A DNA stretch of 64,000 nt from Whalleya microplaca (Eukaryota; Ascomycota; Sordariomycetes; Xylariales; Xylariaceae). Below, in pieces: positions 34,290 through 45,177 of this stretch (its first letter is position 1; each line of letters begins with the position of its first letter). The notes beneath the pieces were generated by a model that saw only the letters and a list, made by a program, of their open reading frames with translations, did no database searches and was not told the DNA's origin. The position numbers and the translations under genes are program-made. The stretch spans positions 806,001-870,000 of the forward strand of contig MU385717.1 in the NCBI GenBank assembly GCA_022497155.1, read 5' to 3'.

Positions 34290-34920
34290 ATATTAGAATT
34301 GTTTTTACTGGAGTTAAGCTTTAAAAGTTCGATAGTTTGCTCCGGCTTTTGTTTACTACCGGAATCGGGATCGAAAATTTCGGAAAGCGGAACTTATTTT
34401 TTTATTTTATTATCCGGGAGTTTTTCTTTATTTTCGTTATTAAAGAAATTATTACTTTCTCGCTTTTTTTTTTTTATAATATAAGTTTCGGGCTCGTTTT
34501 CGGGCTGCTCGAATATAATAATATTATTAGGTTTTTTGGGGGAGTTTTTATTATCGTTAGGCTTTTCGGGAAAGCCTTTATTACCGGAAATTTTACCGTT
34601 AGGACGTAAAAAATCGTCCTTTAGAAAGCTTTAGGGGTTTTAAATAATAAGCTTAAAAATTTTACTATTAAGGGCGGAAGCGGGAAATAAACCCGGCGGA
34701 AAGTTCGGTAATAAGAGTTAATTATTTTTAAAGGTAATGCGGTAATATTTTAGGTTAGCCGCGCGATATTATTTGCGTAAGCGAGCGAGAGAATATATCG
34801 CTTCTTTCTTGCGAACATAACGCTCTTTTTTAAATTTAGCGATTTTTTAGCAAGCGCGACAAATACGCTTATGGCTATAAGCCGAGAAATTACGCTTTAG
34901 AGCTATAATTTAAGGTAGTA
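34290..34920 (-). pseudogene. Possible antisense coding remnant in the Copia 3' region
   Basis: Read on the minus strand, about 200 codons from 34900 to 34290 form a protein-like frame (RNFSAYSHKRICRAC, KIAKFKKERYVRKKEAIYS, LARLRK, later a Pro/Asn-rich acidic part). It is broken by only a few stops, most of them TAA where CAA-to-TAA decay is expected. The start is basic and has a CxxC pair. Its location downstream of RNase H and its orientation, opposite to gag-pol, make it an accessory antisense ORF candidate. I do not recognise the family. A pure AT-bias artefact is less likely because the frame is Lys/Arg/Cys-rich. Confidence 0.45.
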
Positions 34921-35377
34921 ATTATAAAAATCTACGTATTTATTAATTAAATGTAGCTTTAAATATATATAATTATATAATTATTTATTGCGGGAAAACT
35001 TAAAATAATAATAAAAGATTTAAAAACGCGAAAATAATATTTAACAATCGCTATAATAAAATTAGCGATACAAATAAAGAGAGTGTAATAATCGCGAAGG
35101 CATTTTAAAGACTTATAAAATTGTTATTATAATATTCGAGAAATTTAAAAGATTTTAAGCACTAAAAAAAGATCTTATAATACTGTAAAAAATAAGATCT
35201 TATAGTAACTAACGGGATCGTTACCGGGGAAGTTATTTTTAATTACGTTAGCTAAAACTTTAATAAGTTATTAAGTAATAAATTATAGATATAGCTATAT
35301 ATTTATTAAGCGAGCTTTAAGCAGCTATTTTTATTTATATTTATATAATTATAGATATCTTTTTAGGATTTCCTATT

Positions 35378-35388
35378 AAGATAAAGGG
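35378..35388 (+). promoter_or_regulatory. Polypurine tract of the Copia element
   Basis: AAGATAAAGGG lies 2 bp before the 3' LTR, where the plus-strand primer of an LTR element is expected. It is short and interrupted by one T. Confidence 0.55.
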
Positions 35389-35390
35389 TA

Positions 35391-35584
35391 TATTACGATA
35401 ATAGGGATATTAAAAATCTCTTTTAAGCCTATAGATCTCGGAGTAATATTGCTCCGAGATTTATAGGCTTAAAAAGAGATCTTTTATAACTAGAAGATCT
35501 TTCGGATCTTAGATCTTTATATAATTTTACGAGAGTAATTACGGCAGCACCTAAATGATTTTTGTACACACTGTAACTATAATA
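35391..35584 (+). repeat. 3' LTR of the Copia element
   Basis: 194 bp, matching the 5' LTR end to end with transition-only differences. It is followed immediately by the second GACTG of the target-site duplication and then the rest of the solo LTR. Confidence 0.92.
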
Positions 35585-35589
35585 GACTG

Positions 35590-35709
35590 TATTTCGCCGT
35601 CCCTTAAATAGTCTCTCTTTACTAGCTAGCGATCAATCTAAGTATTTTACCTTTCACGCCTTTTGTTATTTCAAATTAAGACCTGTGGTAACGGCTTCGT
35701 TACATTTGA
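35590..35709. mobile_element. Right part of the solo LTR, with its TSD
   Basis: Continues from 27268. It begins TATTTCGCCG, so that TATAAAAGGACTG and TATTTCGCC are rejoined, ends GGCTTCGTTACA at 35704, and is followed by the second TTTGA at 35705-35709. With the left part it makes a 307-bp LTR with TG...CA ends. No internal retrotransposon sequence belongs to it, hence a solo LTR. Confidence 0.85.
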
Positions 35710-36457
35710 TACCTATCGACCGACAAGTATCAAGGATTTTGTTGACTTCGGCATGTTCCCCCAGTATGATCCGTGGTAGGACCAAATACACAGTTGGACT
35801 TCTGTTTTGGATTCGATAGCCTCGAGCTGTCTCTGCTAAATTCCTCGCAAGCTTTAGAAGAGGAATGTCAGAATAGTCTTGCACATCTGCCTCGTCTTCA
35901 TCGCTGTCTCCACAATAGACTGCTTCTTTAGCCATATCAAACAAGAGCCTTTTATTGGTCATTGACGAGACTTTGTACCATGACTGACCGCCATCCGCAA
36001 CCACGTCAACTACTAAGTTCCCTGCTCGGAACGACTGGGATTCACCCTGTGTCCGAACAATACGAGTTCCGGGAGCTAAGACTTGCTTCTTGAATGGTCC
36101 AGAAACGGCACAGCGAAGCTTGACTATGTCTCGTGATCTCTTTGCTGTATCCCAGACGGGTTCAAGAAATGGCAGGTTTGTCGACTGCGCGCGATGCGCC
36201 GCCAGAGGGTCTGTGGAGTCAAGATCTTGTACGGCTCTTTCTAGACTTTCAATCTCCGCTCTGAGACTGTTGTTGAACGATGAGTACATATATGCAGGCA
36301 CGTGTTGGAAATAGCCATCGTACATCTTCTCGAGGTGACTCCCAAATCGTTCAATCTCAGACTGCAGTGACTTGGCACGCTTCAGTAGGTCTTCGCTTGC
36401 GGTCAGTTTGGTTGTAGCATGATGGGTAACCCCATTCTGATCATGAGTCGACCTCAT
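35705..36457 (-). pseudogene. 5' part of DUF1308/C7orf25-like gene, split by nested retrotransposons
   Basis: The N-terminal half of the gene whose end is at 26259-27076. ATG at 36457; the frame extends upstream to 36493 but without another ATG. Typical features: LLKRAKSLQSEIERFGSHLEK, LPFLEPVWDTAKRSRDIVKL, NLVVDVVADGGQSWYKVSS, DIPLLKLARNLAETARGY and YLVLPRIILGEH. As it stands the frame runs from the ATG into the LTR and stops at 35666, giving a 263-aa truncated product without the C-terminal domain. Proteins of this family are conserved across eukaryotes but poorly characterised. An intact gene would give about 521 aa. Confidence 0.85.
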
Positions 36458-39400
36458 GTCTGTAATATTTGCTCTATGTAGGAAAGATGGCAAGCAGGTG
36501 TCTCGTTGCTGACAGAGGAATACTTAGAATCCTTTCGAGAGAGACCGACGGGGCCACGGGTGACAGGGATGTGTTCCTTATGACCTCGTGTTCGATTTAT
36601 GAATATTGAGAAAATACGCTTGCTACAACTGTGGCTACTAGAGTGAAGTTGGGCTCGGTTTATAACAGCACTAAGGGGTTTCGCTTTGGTAGCCCATCTG
36701 CTACCTAATGTTTCACTGCTCTTTCCTTTGGATTGTGTCATATATGTACATGCATGTGTAGAATGCCGCCCGGCAAATCATTGTTTTATTGTGGAGTTTG
36801 TCCAGTGCAGTGGGTTCTAGCGCGCTTAGAGGACCAATTGTGCTGCGACGATGTCCGGACTGTCATCGTCTGCTTGCCAGCTGATCAAACCTATTGCTTA
36901 CTGCAAGTGTCTGTGGGATTCCATCAAGTTTTCATATTTTACTGTAGGTATATAATGTAGCAAGCCAAACCAAAAGAAATTACTTTGTATATATTACACC
37001 AGAACTACGCCACTTCTTGTAGATCAGAGCAAGTAGATACGATGAATGCTCCCAGAGCTGCAGTGATATCACTCTACCTAAAACTCCATTGATACTGGAA
37101 CCTCCTGAAATGCTTGTCTACTACTATCCATTTAGTATTGATACGCTAAGCTAGAGAGTATGATACCTAACAGTAGCTGGTTCACTATATCAGCTTCTGC
37201 ATACCTCTTTTGATTATATCGACTATATTGGCCTCAGACTTGCCTTTTCCTGTTTGGGGATGATCGGAAAAGGCACAATAGAAAATTCAACTCTCACGAT
37301 ATCTGCAAACCATTGTTGCGATAAGGGACAGTTGTTGTAGACCCCTTTGTTCACGGAGCTCGGGAATATGCCAGTGGTAGTCTCGAGCTTAGTATCTAAA
37401 TAGGATCTTACGATTGTAGGAAAATTATTTAACAAAACAAAGCAACACTCGATTTGTGCTGACAAACTAGTTTCAATCATGGCAGCACTTCAATAACGAT
37501 TACGCATATAACGACTATGAGAACAATGTTAAAAATATTCAATAGTTTAGATTTTATATACAGCTAAGAGTGGGAATTTATTATCTATAGCGATGAGTAC
37601 CTCGTTTGAGATCACTATATAATACTAATACTTATGATCCTATAGCTTAACTTATTTCCTCGTCCATTAAAACTCCAAGGAACCCATACATAACCCGAGG
37701 TACTATCGTTTTCTATTATTACCGGACTTGTCATCAATCGAGCGTTGCCTTTTCTTGACCTACCTTTGTGCTGGAGAGTCAAGTAGAGGGTGCTAATCAT
37801 TTTAAGCCAACAACTAGCCACGTAGAGTTTATGTTGTCTTATATGAGGTATTAGGACTCCATTGGTGTCTAAACATTGGCCACTTTAGATGCTTGGTATG
37901 CTCGGACTTCAGTTGATTGATCATATTCATTCAATTTGAGCATGAAATAGGACAACGGTCCGACGGCCACATATATGTAATCTTTCTTGATTCTTCCATA
38001 CGCCACCTTCCTCAGCTCTACACCAGCAGTGCTCCAGTGCTACGCGTCCACTTGAACAGCGTTGACATCTCTTACGAGTCTTCCATCCTAGTGCACACGC
38101 GCATGCGTGTCAGACCGAAACGTCTGGAAGGACTGTGTCAGCGGTTAAAAAGTGACTGTGGTTCCTTTCCCCTCCCCCTAAATCAGAAGTAGCAAAGTAT
38201 AAAAAGATACATCCTCACTAGTACTTCCCCTAGGGAATGCAAGTACCTAAGATGTTTTATATATAAATTTTTTTTTCTCGATGGACCCTACTGACCTCCT
38301 GAACCACAATATCTATCATAGCTCTACGGTGTTGGCAGTTGTAAATGAATGGTATTTAATATGTTGCCATTCTCGAAAAGTTGAGTACCGGGGAGTTCAC
38401 CGACCATGAAAACGTCAAATAATGAGCGTTTCTAAAGAGGGACACGAGAGAAAGGTTTTCTTAGATTTTTGGAAATCCTACTTGTATCTATTCGTAGTAA
38501 GAAAGAGGTATGTCTACGATTAGTTGGAACGCAGTCGTTTTAGACGTTTCGGTATTGGATGGACTGACGTGTATTAGTGCATGCGCTTATTGCTGTACTA
38601 TGCACTAGCTCGGTAGTTTATAAACCTGCCATGCGATTGGCACATGTCTGGCAGAGAGAGTCACTGGCACTAGCTAGGAACCTCAACTACATAGTAATAA
38701 AAATGTAACCCAGTTTTCTCATCTTCCGAACTTCATCCTGCTTTAGCTCCCAGCCGTGGGAAGCCTTGAGAGTTATCTAATATCCCTTCCGTTCTGTTCC
38801 AGGAGCATTAATTCTCTGATACAATTTATTATTAGGGCTACTGAATTAGTTCTAGAGATGTCATAGCGTGACCCTATTAAGTCACGACGTCTTGTTTGTT
38901 TCGAACTTAGATTGAATTAAGTCAGACACGGGGTAAGCAGAATCAGGCTCACTTTCTGCCTTGATCATACGTCCCTTGCCTGTTGTAAGTATCCTGGAGT
39001 TTGCTAGCTGTCCGACTGGTGGACATTTGTACACATTTGGGCTTTCTACCAGTGTGTGGCTACCCCGTACATTACTGACCGCTTAAAGCCAATATTAGAA
39101 CCCCCGATTATTCACTGAATCATCTATAAAGAAAATAACGACTCCGGTCACTGTGGAAGAAGAGGTAGAAGAGCTCACCTGGGCCTTATAAGAGGTGGTG
39201 TTAGCATTTTCTAGGTATGGGAGGATTGAGATTGCGACATCACTATTGAAAGCGTTGAACTCTATGATATCTTCCAAGTACCCAAGGAAGATGAACCCAC
39301 CCAGCGCCATCTCGTTGTACTGGGAAAGGTTGTGTCGCCGCGTAAGGACCGTGTCGCACCAGAAATGAGAATCGAGACATATATAATCGGACGAAGGTGA

Positions 39401-40287
39401 AATTCGGGGGAGGCCTATATATAACAAGGTACCAATTGGCTTCATGCTTGCTTAAAGCGTCTTGAAGGACCAAGGAGATTGATGTAGGAAGTATATTTAT
39501 AGATACCAGGTAAGTTACCCTAGTAAGGTTAAGATCTACATAGCAATAGTGCGGTCGTTTTTGATTAGATTAGACCTAGCTTACTATGACTGTCTACCAT
39601 AATATAATATGTATGACGACACAACGTTCGAATAAGGCAGATTACCTATGTACGTTTTCGCCGTGAAACCCCTAGCCTATGCGTCATGGCGTACCTCCTT
39701 CTTGAACCTTAGGGATGTGAGTAGGTAGACAGGCAAAAGAAGAGAATATTGAAGATCAATTTACAAAATGAAATTAACATGTGAAAGGTCAATCAAATGA
39801 AGCATTTCCGGTGAGTATTGACAAGACTCTATGTCAGCTCCTTGGAAAGAAAATCCTACAAAGAATCCCCCACAACTTTCATCTGCTAATTTCTTCTTAT
39901 CTCTGTACCTGTGTCAAATATTGCAGTCATCGCTGGAAACAAGCTTTCTAAGTGGCATGGAACAGCACTGACACCCACGAATCATTAGCGTCTCTCACTA
40001 CCGTAATCCACTAATGGTCCCACTAGTTCGTTCTTGGGGAAAAGCCTCCCTGCGCTCTCCTTATCTCGACCTACCAAATAGCTTAGCCATATCGCAGCTC
40101 CCCGAGGCTGCACAAGCCATGTACCACTCGCATCTTTGACGTATCTACCTAAGACGTGTCTACCTCTTAGGTAGATGCATTTAAATCTATATATGTCCCA
40201 CAATGCGGGAAAAATGCAACTTTGTCATCGCCAACTTCCAGTGAATCCAGTCGGCATATTATCATCTCTTTCCAACGCACCAACAAT
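36458..40287. other. Long intergenic region, no confident gene
   Basis: 3.8 kb of normal to AT-rich sequence between the broken DUF1308-like gene and the urea transporter. ORFs at 36454-36741, 37223-37480, 37917-38192 and 39095-39445 were inspected; none has family similarity or connects by splice sites. No TIR or LTR pairs were noticed. Confidence 0.4.
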
Positions 40288-42727
40288 ATGGCTGGTGGCG
40301 GCGGCTCTTCGTCCAGTGCGGTTGCACCACCGCTTAGTCAAGCTTACGGCTACGGTATAGTTGTTGGCCTCGGTTTTCTTTTTGCCCTGGGCATGATAGT
40401 GACCACGTGGATATTGAAACGGTACGCGACTCTGGAGTTGATATGTAGTCAAAAAGCTCGACGTCTAATTCGATCAGATACAATAATGAGCAGCAAACCA
40501 GTGAGATGTTCAACACGGCGGGACGAAGTGTCAAATCAGGGCTCGTGGCGTCTGCTGTGGTATCGTCTTGGACCTGGGCAGCAACTTTGCTACAGTCTAC
40601 CGGCGTCGCTTATCGCTATGGTGTGTCGGGTCCGTTTTGGGTACGCGGAACGCCCCTTATTGGGACCCTTCAAAAATTATATGTACTAATTATCAGTAAA
40701 GTACGCCTCAGGGGCAACGGTCCAAATCATTCTATTTGCAACCCTTGCTATCGAGCTCAAGAGGCGAGCACCTAATGCGCACACGTTCCTGGAAGTAATT
40801 CGCGCCCGATATGGTAAGCTTACGTCTTCATCAGGATAGATGAATTCTGATCCGGACTAATGAGCCAAATAGGACGAACAACACATTGCGTTTTCATCTG
40901 CTTCGGACTCTTTACCAACATCCTCGTGACAGCCATGCTCCTGACTGGAGGTTCAGCAGTCGTGACTTCTCTAACAGGGATGCATACCGCCGCTGCTTGC
41001 TTTTTATTGCCCATTGGGGTTGTATTATACACCATGTTTGGCGGGTAAGCCCCAGAAGATCCATAGGACGAATGGGAGTTGTACTAAACGTCTTTAGGAT
41101 CAAAGCTACTTTCCTTACCGATTACGTGGGTTGATCTAAATGATAATCAATTTCTAGGACTGCTCTAACATTTCCATCTAGGTACATACCGTTGTAATCC
41201 TAGTAATTATCTTAATTTTTGCGTTGACTGCCTACGCCAACCCTAACGGCGTGCTTGGGTCTCCGAGCGAGGTCTACGATCGTCTTGTCAATGCAGCGGC
41301 TCTACATCCTGTTGATGGAAACGCTGGGGGTTCATATCTGACTATGAAATCACGGGAAGGAATAATATTCTTCGTGATTAATATCGTTGGTAATTTTGGC
41401 ACAGTCTTCATGGATAACGGTATGCAGCTTTCAGAATTTGAGTGAATAATAGGATATTAATTTTAAATGCAGGTTATTACAACAAGGCCATCGCTGCCCA
41501 TCCTGTGGCTGCTCTTCCAGGATACATCATCGGAGGTATGGCGTGGTTCGCGATTCCGTGGCTATGCGCTACGACGATGGGTCTCAGTGCCCTGGCCTTG
41601 GAGGGTGATCCAGCTTTCCCAACGTACCCTGACCGTATGAGTGCCGAGGATGTGACTGCTGGATTGGTCTTACCATATGCCTCTGTTGGGCTTCTAGGCT
41701 CATCCGGTGCTATATGCACATTACTCATGATCTTTATGGCTGTGACCTCAGCTACCTCAGCACAGCTAATTGCGGTCTCTTCCATCTTTACCTATGACAT
41801 CTACCAGTAAGTTGATGCTAACTTTCCATTGATGTTTTTGTATATAACTAATGACTTATCGTTAGAACGTACATTAACCCTCGAGCTTCCGGTAGCCGAC
41901 TGATTGCAATGTCGCACACTACCGTCGTCGCTTATGGTACGATTATGGCTGGATTCAGTGTTGGCTTGTACTATGCCGGAATCAGCATGGGCTGGTTGTA
42001 CCTGTGGATGGGCGTCATAATTTCATCGGCAGTCATACCGGCGACGCTGACGCTCCTGTGGAAAGGCCAGAACTGGATTGCGGCAGCTGCATCTCCTGTC
42101 CTTGGTCTTATCTGCTCCTTGATCGCCTGGACCGTCACCTGTGCAAAGTTATTTGACAATGTCCTCAATGTTGACAACCTGGGCTCGAACTACCCTATGC
42201 TAGCAGGCAACGTCACCGCCCTACTCAGCCCCGTAATTTTTGTCCCGGTCTTGACCTACGCCTTTGGCGTTGATAATTACGACTGGGCGTCGATGGCCGC
42301 AATCAAGCAGGCCGATGATATAGACCTTTCAGCCGTCTCTGGTGGAGTCGAAGCCGCTCCTACGCCTGGGTTTGTGCTGGTTGCCCCCGAGGAGGACACC
42401 CGAAAGTTGAACAAGGCTTCTCGCATCGCAAAGACTTTGACTGTTTTTATGGCACTCTCATTTATCATAATCTGGCCGATGCCTATGTATGGCTCCGCAT
42501 ACGTGTTTTCTAAGCCCTTCTTTACCGGCTGGGTTGTTGTGGGGATTATCTGGTTGTTTGGTAGCTCATTCGCCGTAGGTATCTTTCCCCTTTGGGAAGG
42601 GAGGGCGAGTATGGTCAGAGTAGCAAAGGGTTTGCTTGGTCGTGAAAACAATTCTGCACCGATGCGTACCGAGGGTAAGATTATCGAAACTGAAGAGCAG
42701 AGTACTACGCCAGAAAAGAAGGACTGA
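40288..42727 (+). CDS. dur3: Urea:proton/sodium symporter, DUR3 type (SSS family)
   Basis: Eight exons: 40288-40421, 40478-40640, 40702-40813, 40873-41044, 41098-41125, 41182-41419, 41473-41806 and 41866-42727. This gives 680 aa, the expected length, and all seven introns (53-61 nt) keep frame. The product imports urea across the plasma membrane under nitrogen limitation by family knowledge. Diagnostic segments run in order: [83 protein letters not shown] (here [19 protein letters not shown]), [19 protein letters not shown] and [20 protein letters not shown]. Exon 5 is only 28 nt. About 15 hydrophobic segments are expected. No urease or amidolyase gene is nearby. Confidence 0.92.
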
Positions 42728-42944
42728 GAAGAATACTTGACTGATCAATGTAGGACATTGGATGTCCTATTCAACATGGGAATATGCCCATTAGACCTCA
42801 GTCTATACCATCTGAGGATTCATGTAGCCTTTGAACTCAGGCTGCACGGATGGGCATTGTGGTACCAACATTTTGGTAGCAATCAGATCACCCGGTCTAT
42901 GCTTTGTAAAACACAACAAGAACTGCATCTGTAACATACCTTCT

Positions 42945-43009
42945 CCTCCATGGTACATGTGGGTGGTTTAACTTAATTTAGGGTCTCTTCACTACATGTA
43001 CCATGGAGG
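42945..43009. repeat. Perfect 16-bp inverted repeat (33-nt loop)
   Basis: CCTCCATGGTACATGT at 42945-42960 and its exact reverse complement at 42994-43009. Both arms are themselves rich in palindromic ACATGT and CCATGG. The right arm runs into a tRNA-like T-arm (next entry). Confidence 0.9.
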
Positions 43010-43037
43010 TGAGGGTCCCGGGTTTGATTCCTGGGCA
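42965..43037 (+). ncRNA. tRNA-like sequence (degenerate tRNA or SINE head)
   Basis: CCGGG-TTTGATT-CCTGG at 43019-43035 forms a 5-bp T stem with a 7-nt loop and a B-box-like GGTTTGATTC. A degenerate A-box-like AACTTAATTTAGG lies about 50 bp upstream. The cloverleaf is incomplete and the expected TTC of the loop is TTT, so a functional tRNA is unlikely. It is followed by a T-rich stretch (43079-43110), as in Pol III transcription units or SINE tails. Confidence 0.4.
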
Positions 43038-43181
43038 GAGCGAGCAAGGGCACGACCTAAGCTCAATCATTCGGACGGAATTTTTTCTTCTTTTTCTTGT
43101 TGTTCTTCTTACCAATACCCTATCGTTAATTTTACAATCAACCAAGAGCGTCTTAGACTCGTGGAATAAATCATGGCCTAG

Positions 43182-43793
43182 CTAGTGCACCGTTGTACAG
43201 TCCTTCCCCTTTATCTGTCCGCCGAGCCAGAACGTGCCCTCAACCTCGACGATATCGTCATCGTTCAGCCTCTGCACCTCAATGATGGTTCGCGGCGGAT
43301 ACTGCCTGCTATCGTTACCCCACAGCTCTATCTGTGCCTCGTTGCACAGCGGTCGATACCGAAACATGTCCGTCACGTACACCACCAGCCGCACGCACGA
43401 CGACACGTCTGACCCAGCCATTTGCACCAGTGAGGCCATGTTCTGGAACGCTTGCCGCACGCGCAAAGCGCCTACGGGTGCTAGGGTGCCGTTTTCGGGA
43501 TAGATACCACGCATGCCTGTGCGAGTGGTTATCAGTTCAATAATGATGTTCACTGTTGGGGGCGTTCGGTGGGACAGGAGCTAAGAGAAAAGGGGAGTGG
43601 GGAGATGATTGTACGGACCCGAGATGTACAACGTGTCCCCCGCCTGCGACATAATGCTCCAGGGCCCCGTCGCTTCGAAGAAGGAGCCCGGGTTGAAGAT
43701 CTCCACACCTGTGGGCGACGTGTAGTTAGGCTCGACCCGGGCTTTGATGAGCCAGAGTTTGACCAGGACACCCAGGATGAAGGTGAGACGCAT
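43182..43793 (-). CDS. RidA/YjgF/UK114-family protein with N-terminal hydrophobic leader
   Basis: Exons 43793-43619 and 43516-43182 (102-nt intron), 169 aa. The fold landmarks are present: GPWSIMSQAGDTLYISGMRG, ALRVRQAFQNMASLVQMAGSD, RLVVYVTDMFRYRPLCNEAQIELWG and PPRTIIEVQRL, with the arginine that binds the carboxylate of imine substrates in RidA. RidA enzymes hydrolyse reactive enamines or imines from PLP enzymes. This protein begins with about 18 hydrophobic residues (MRLTFILGVLVKLWLI), so it may be secreted or membrane-held, unlike the cytosolic and mitochondrial RidA proteins. It is convergent with the urea transporter; a functional link through nitrogen metabolism would be speculation. 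Confidence 0.78.
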
Positions 43794-45177
43794 CTTAGTC
43801 TTGTTATTAGATATCTTGGATCTACAGGCCTAGATAAGGGCTGGCTGTGCACGATGCCTCTCTGACACGACAGCTCAGTAGGTACGAAGATTATGTGGGC
43901 TTATGTGACACTTGTATGACAGTACGAGCAATAAGACCTCAGGTCAAAGCAGACACACTTTATACCATGTATAATGTTAATGGCTATGGTAGAGCAGAGT
44001 GCAAGTATCTCTCCCCTCACAGTCCGTAGTTCAAATCGGGACCAATGACATGATAGATATATATCTAACATAAATAGAATATGCCGCCGAGAATATGAAC
44101 AACACCGCCGATCTCAATAGCGATACCTATGCCGGAGCCGGCAGACGGGTCCTTCTTGGCGCACGTGCGCTAGGCGACATGCGGACTCCTTATCTGCGGA
44201 GGTGGTCGATCCAGTCCCACTGAGTTTATCTGTCTATCTTGAGTTGGACCATTCCAGCCTCCCAGGATTCCGCATTATGCAGATCAGAAAATTGGACCTG
44301 AAAGATATTGTTATTGCAGCTTTCACCTTGGAACTATCCCTAGAGCATCTTTTTCTTTCATCTAGGCATTTGGGAAGCGTGCACACCGCTACCGACCTGG
44401 CAACCGAGGATAGGGCAGAACACGTCGTACATAGGCCCCATCCGGTGATAGTTAGGTACTCTAGTCGGTGACTACAGCGCACTATCTTGATATATTACAG
44501 ACTACTGGTGTAAAGTCTCTGTATCTATCAATTTACCCTTTCGTCGATACTTGTTGGCTTCTGTCCCTTTCATTTTCGTGTCTGTAGTTGACGGTAGTTA
44601 TAGCTAGAATCTCCATGAAATGAACATGTCTAATATGATCATGTCTATGCTCATGATGTGGTTACAATGGAAGATCTGATCAATTAAGCCCATTCTGGTG
44701 GGGTTCAACTCATGTATGTATAAGCGCGACACACACTGTTTCGAGCTGTCGATCCCGTCGGATGTAGCTAAATCCTCACATCATAAACTTGCGATGAACA
44801 TGCTGTTTCGGACAGAGTTATCTATTGAAGCGTCTTTTCAAAGACCAAATTATCGTGAATCTGAAATCTTTATGAGTTGCCATCGGTTAAAAACCTGGTG
44901 CAAAATTTAGAATGTCCAGGTCTCTAGATATGAGGCGAATGTACAGAAGATCTCCATATACCCGGAAGTCGTTTCGAAACATTGCTGCCACTTAGATCTG
45001 GCGCTTTGCGCTCAGACAGAATTTGATTGTCATAGCTCTCGTGATGATCACTTCGGAAACAATATGCATCAATGCTACTCCGTACAGTCACCCGTTGCGA
45101 GGGATATGAAAACCCCCGATCCCCAGAACATCGCATTCTTCCAAAATGAACCTATACCAGTATAAAAATCAACCACA
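43794..45177. other. Intergenic region with tRNA-like element and weak coding hints
   Basis: Contains the tRNA-like sequence at 43972-44044. A minus-strand frame at 44069-44165 ends in a hydrophobic tail (AGSGIGIAIEIGGVVHILGG) behind a possible TAG acceptor; I found no credible upstream exons. The rest shows nothing. Confidence 0.4.
43972..44044 (+). ncRNA. Degenerate tRNA or tRNA-derived element
   Basis: A-box-like TGGCTATGGTAGAGC at 43981 has the hallmark GGTAGAGC of a tRNA D-arm, and B-box-like AGTTCAAATCGGGAC is at 44028. The spacing is tRNA-like. An AGAG/CTCT stem can stand for the anticodon arm, but its loop lacks T33 and the acceptor stem does not pair, so this is a pseudo-tRNA or SINE head, not a working tRNA. 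Confidence 0.4.

Larger units (their letters stand above)
27269..35584 (+). mobile_element. Copia-type LTR retrotransposon, RIP-decayed, inserted in the solo LTR
   Basis: An 8316-bp element with 194-bp LTRs at both ends and a 5-bp target duplication GACTG (27264-27268 and 35585-35589). It is oriented on the plus strand: a primer-binding site directly follows the left LTR and a purine tract precedes the right LTR. Reverse transcriptase precedes RNase H in the internal region, and the surviving motifs are Copia-like. The interior is very AT-rich and full of TA dinucleotides and stop codons, and the LTR copies differ only by transitions, as expected of RIP. It is long for Copia: about 2.3 kb lies between RNase H and the right LTR. 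No intact ORF remains, so it is not autonomous. Confidence 0.9.

Noticed and set aside
34299..34609. Two overlapping plus-strand ORFs inside the Copia element
   Set aside because: Phe/Ile-rich translations of AT-rich decayed sequence, opposite to the more protein-like antisense frame; no family resemblance.
39095..39473. Minus-strand ORF of 116 codons starting with ATG
   Set aside because: Has one hydrophobic stretch but no recognisable domain, signal peptide or conserved motif; the second frame overlapping it is equally open.
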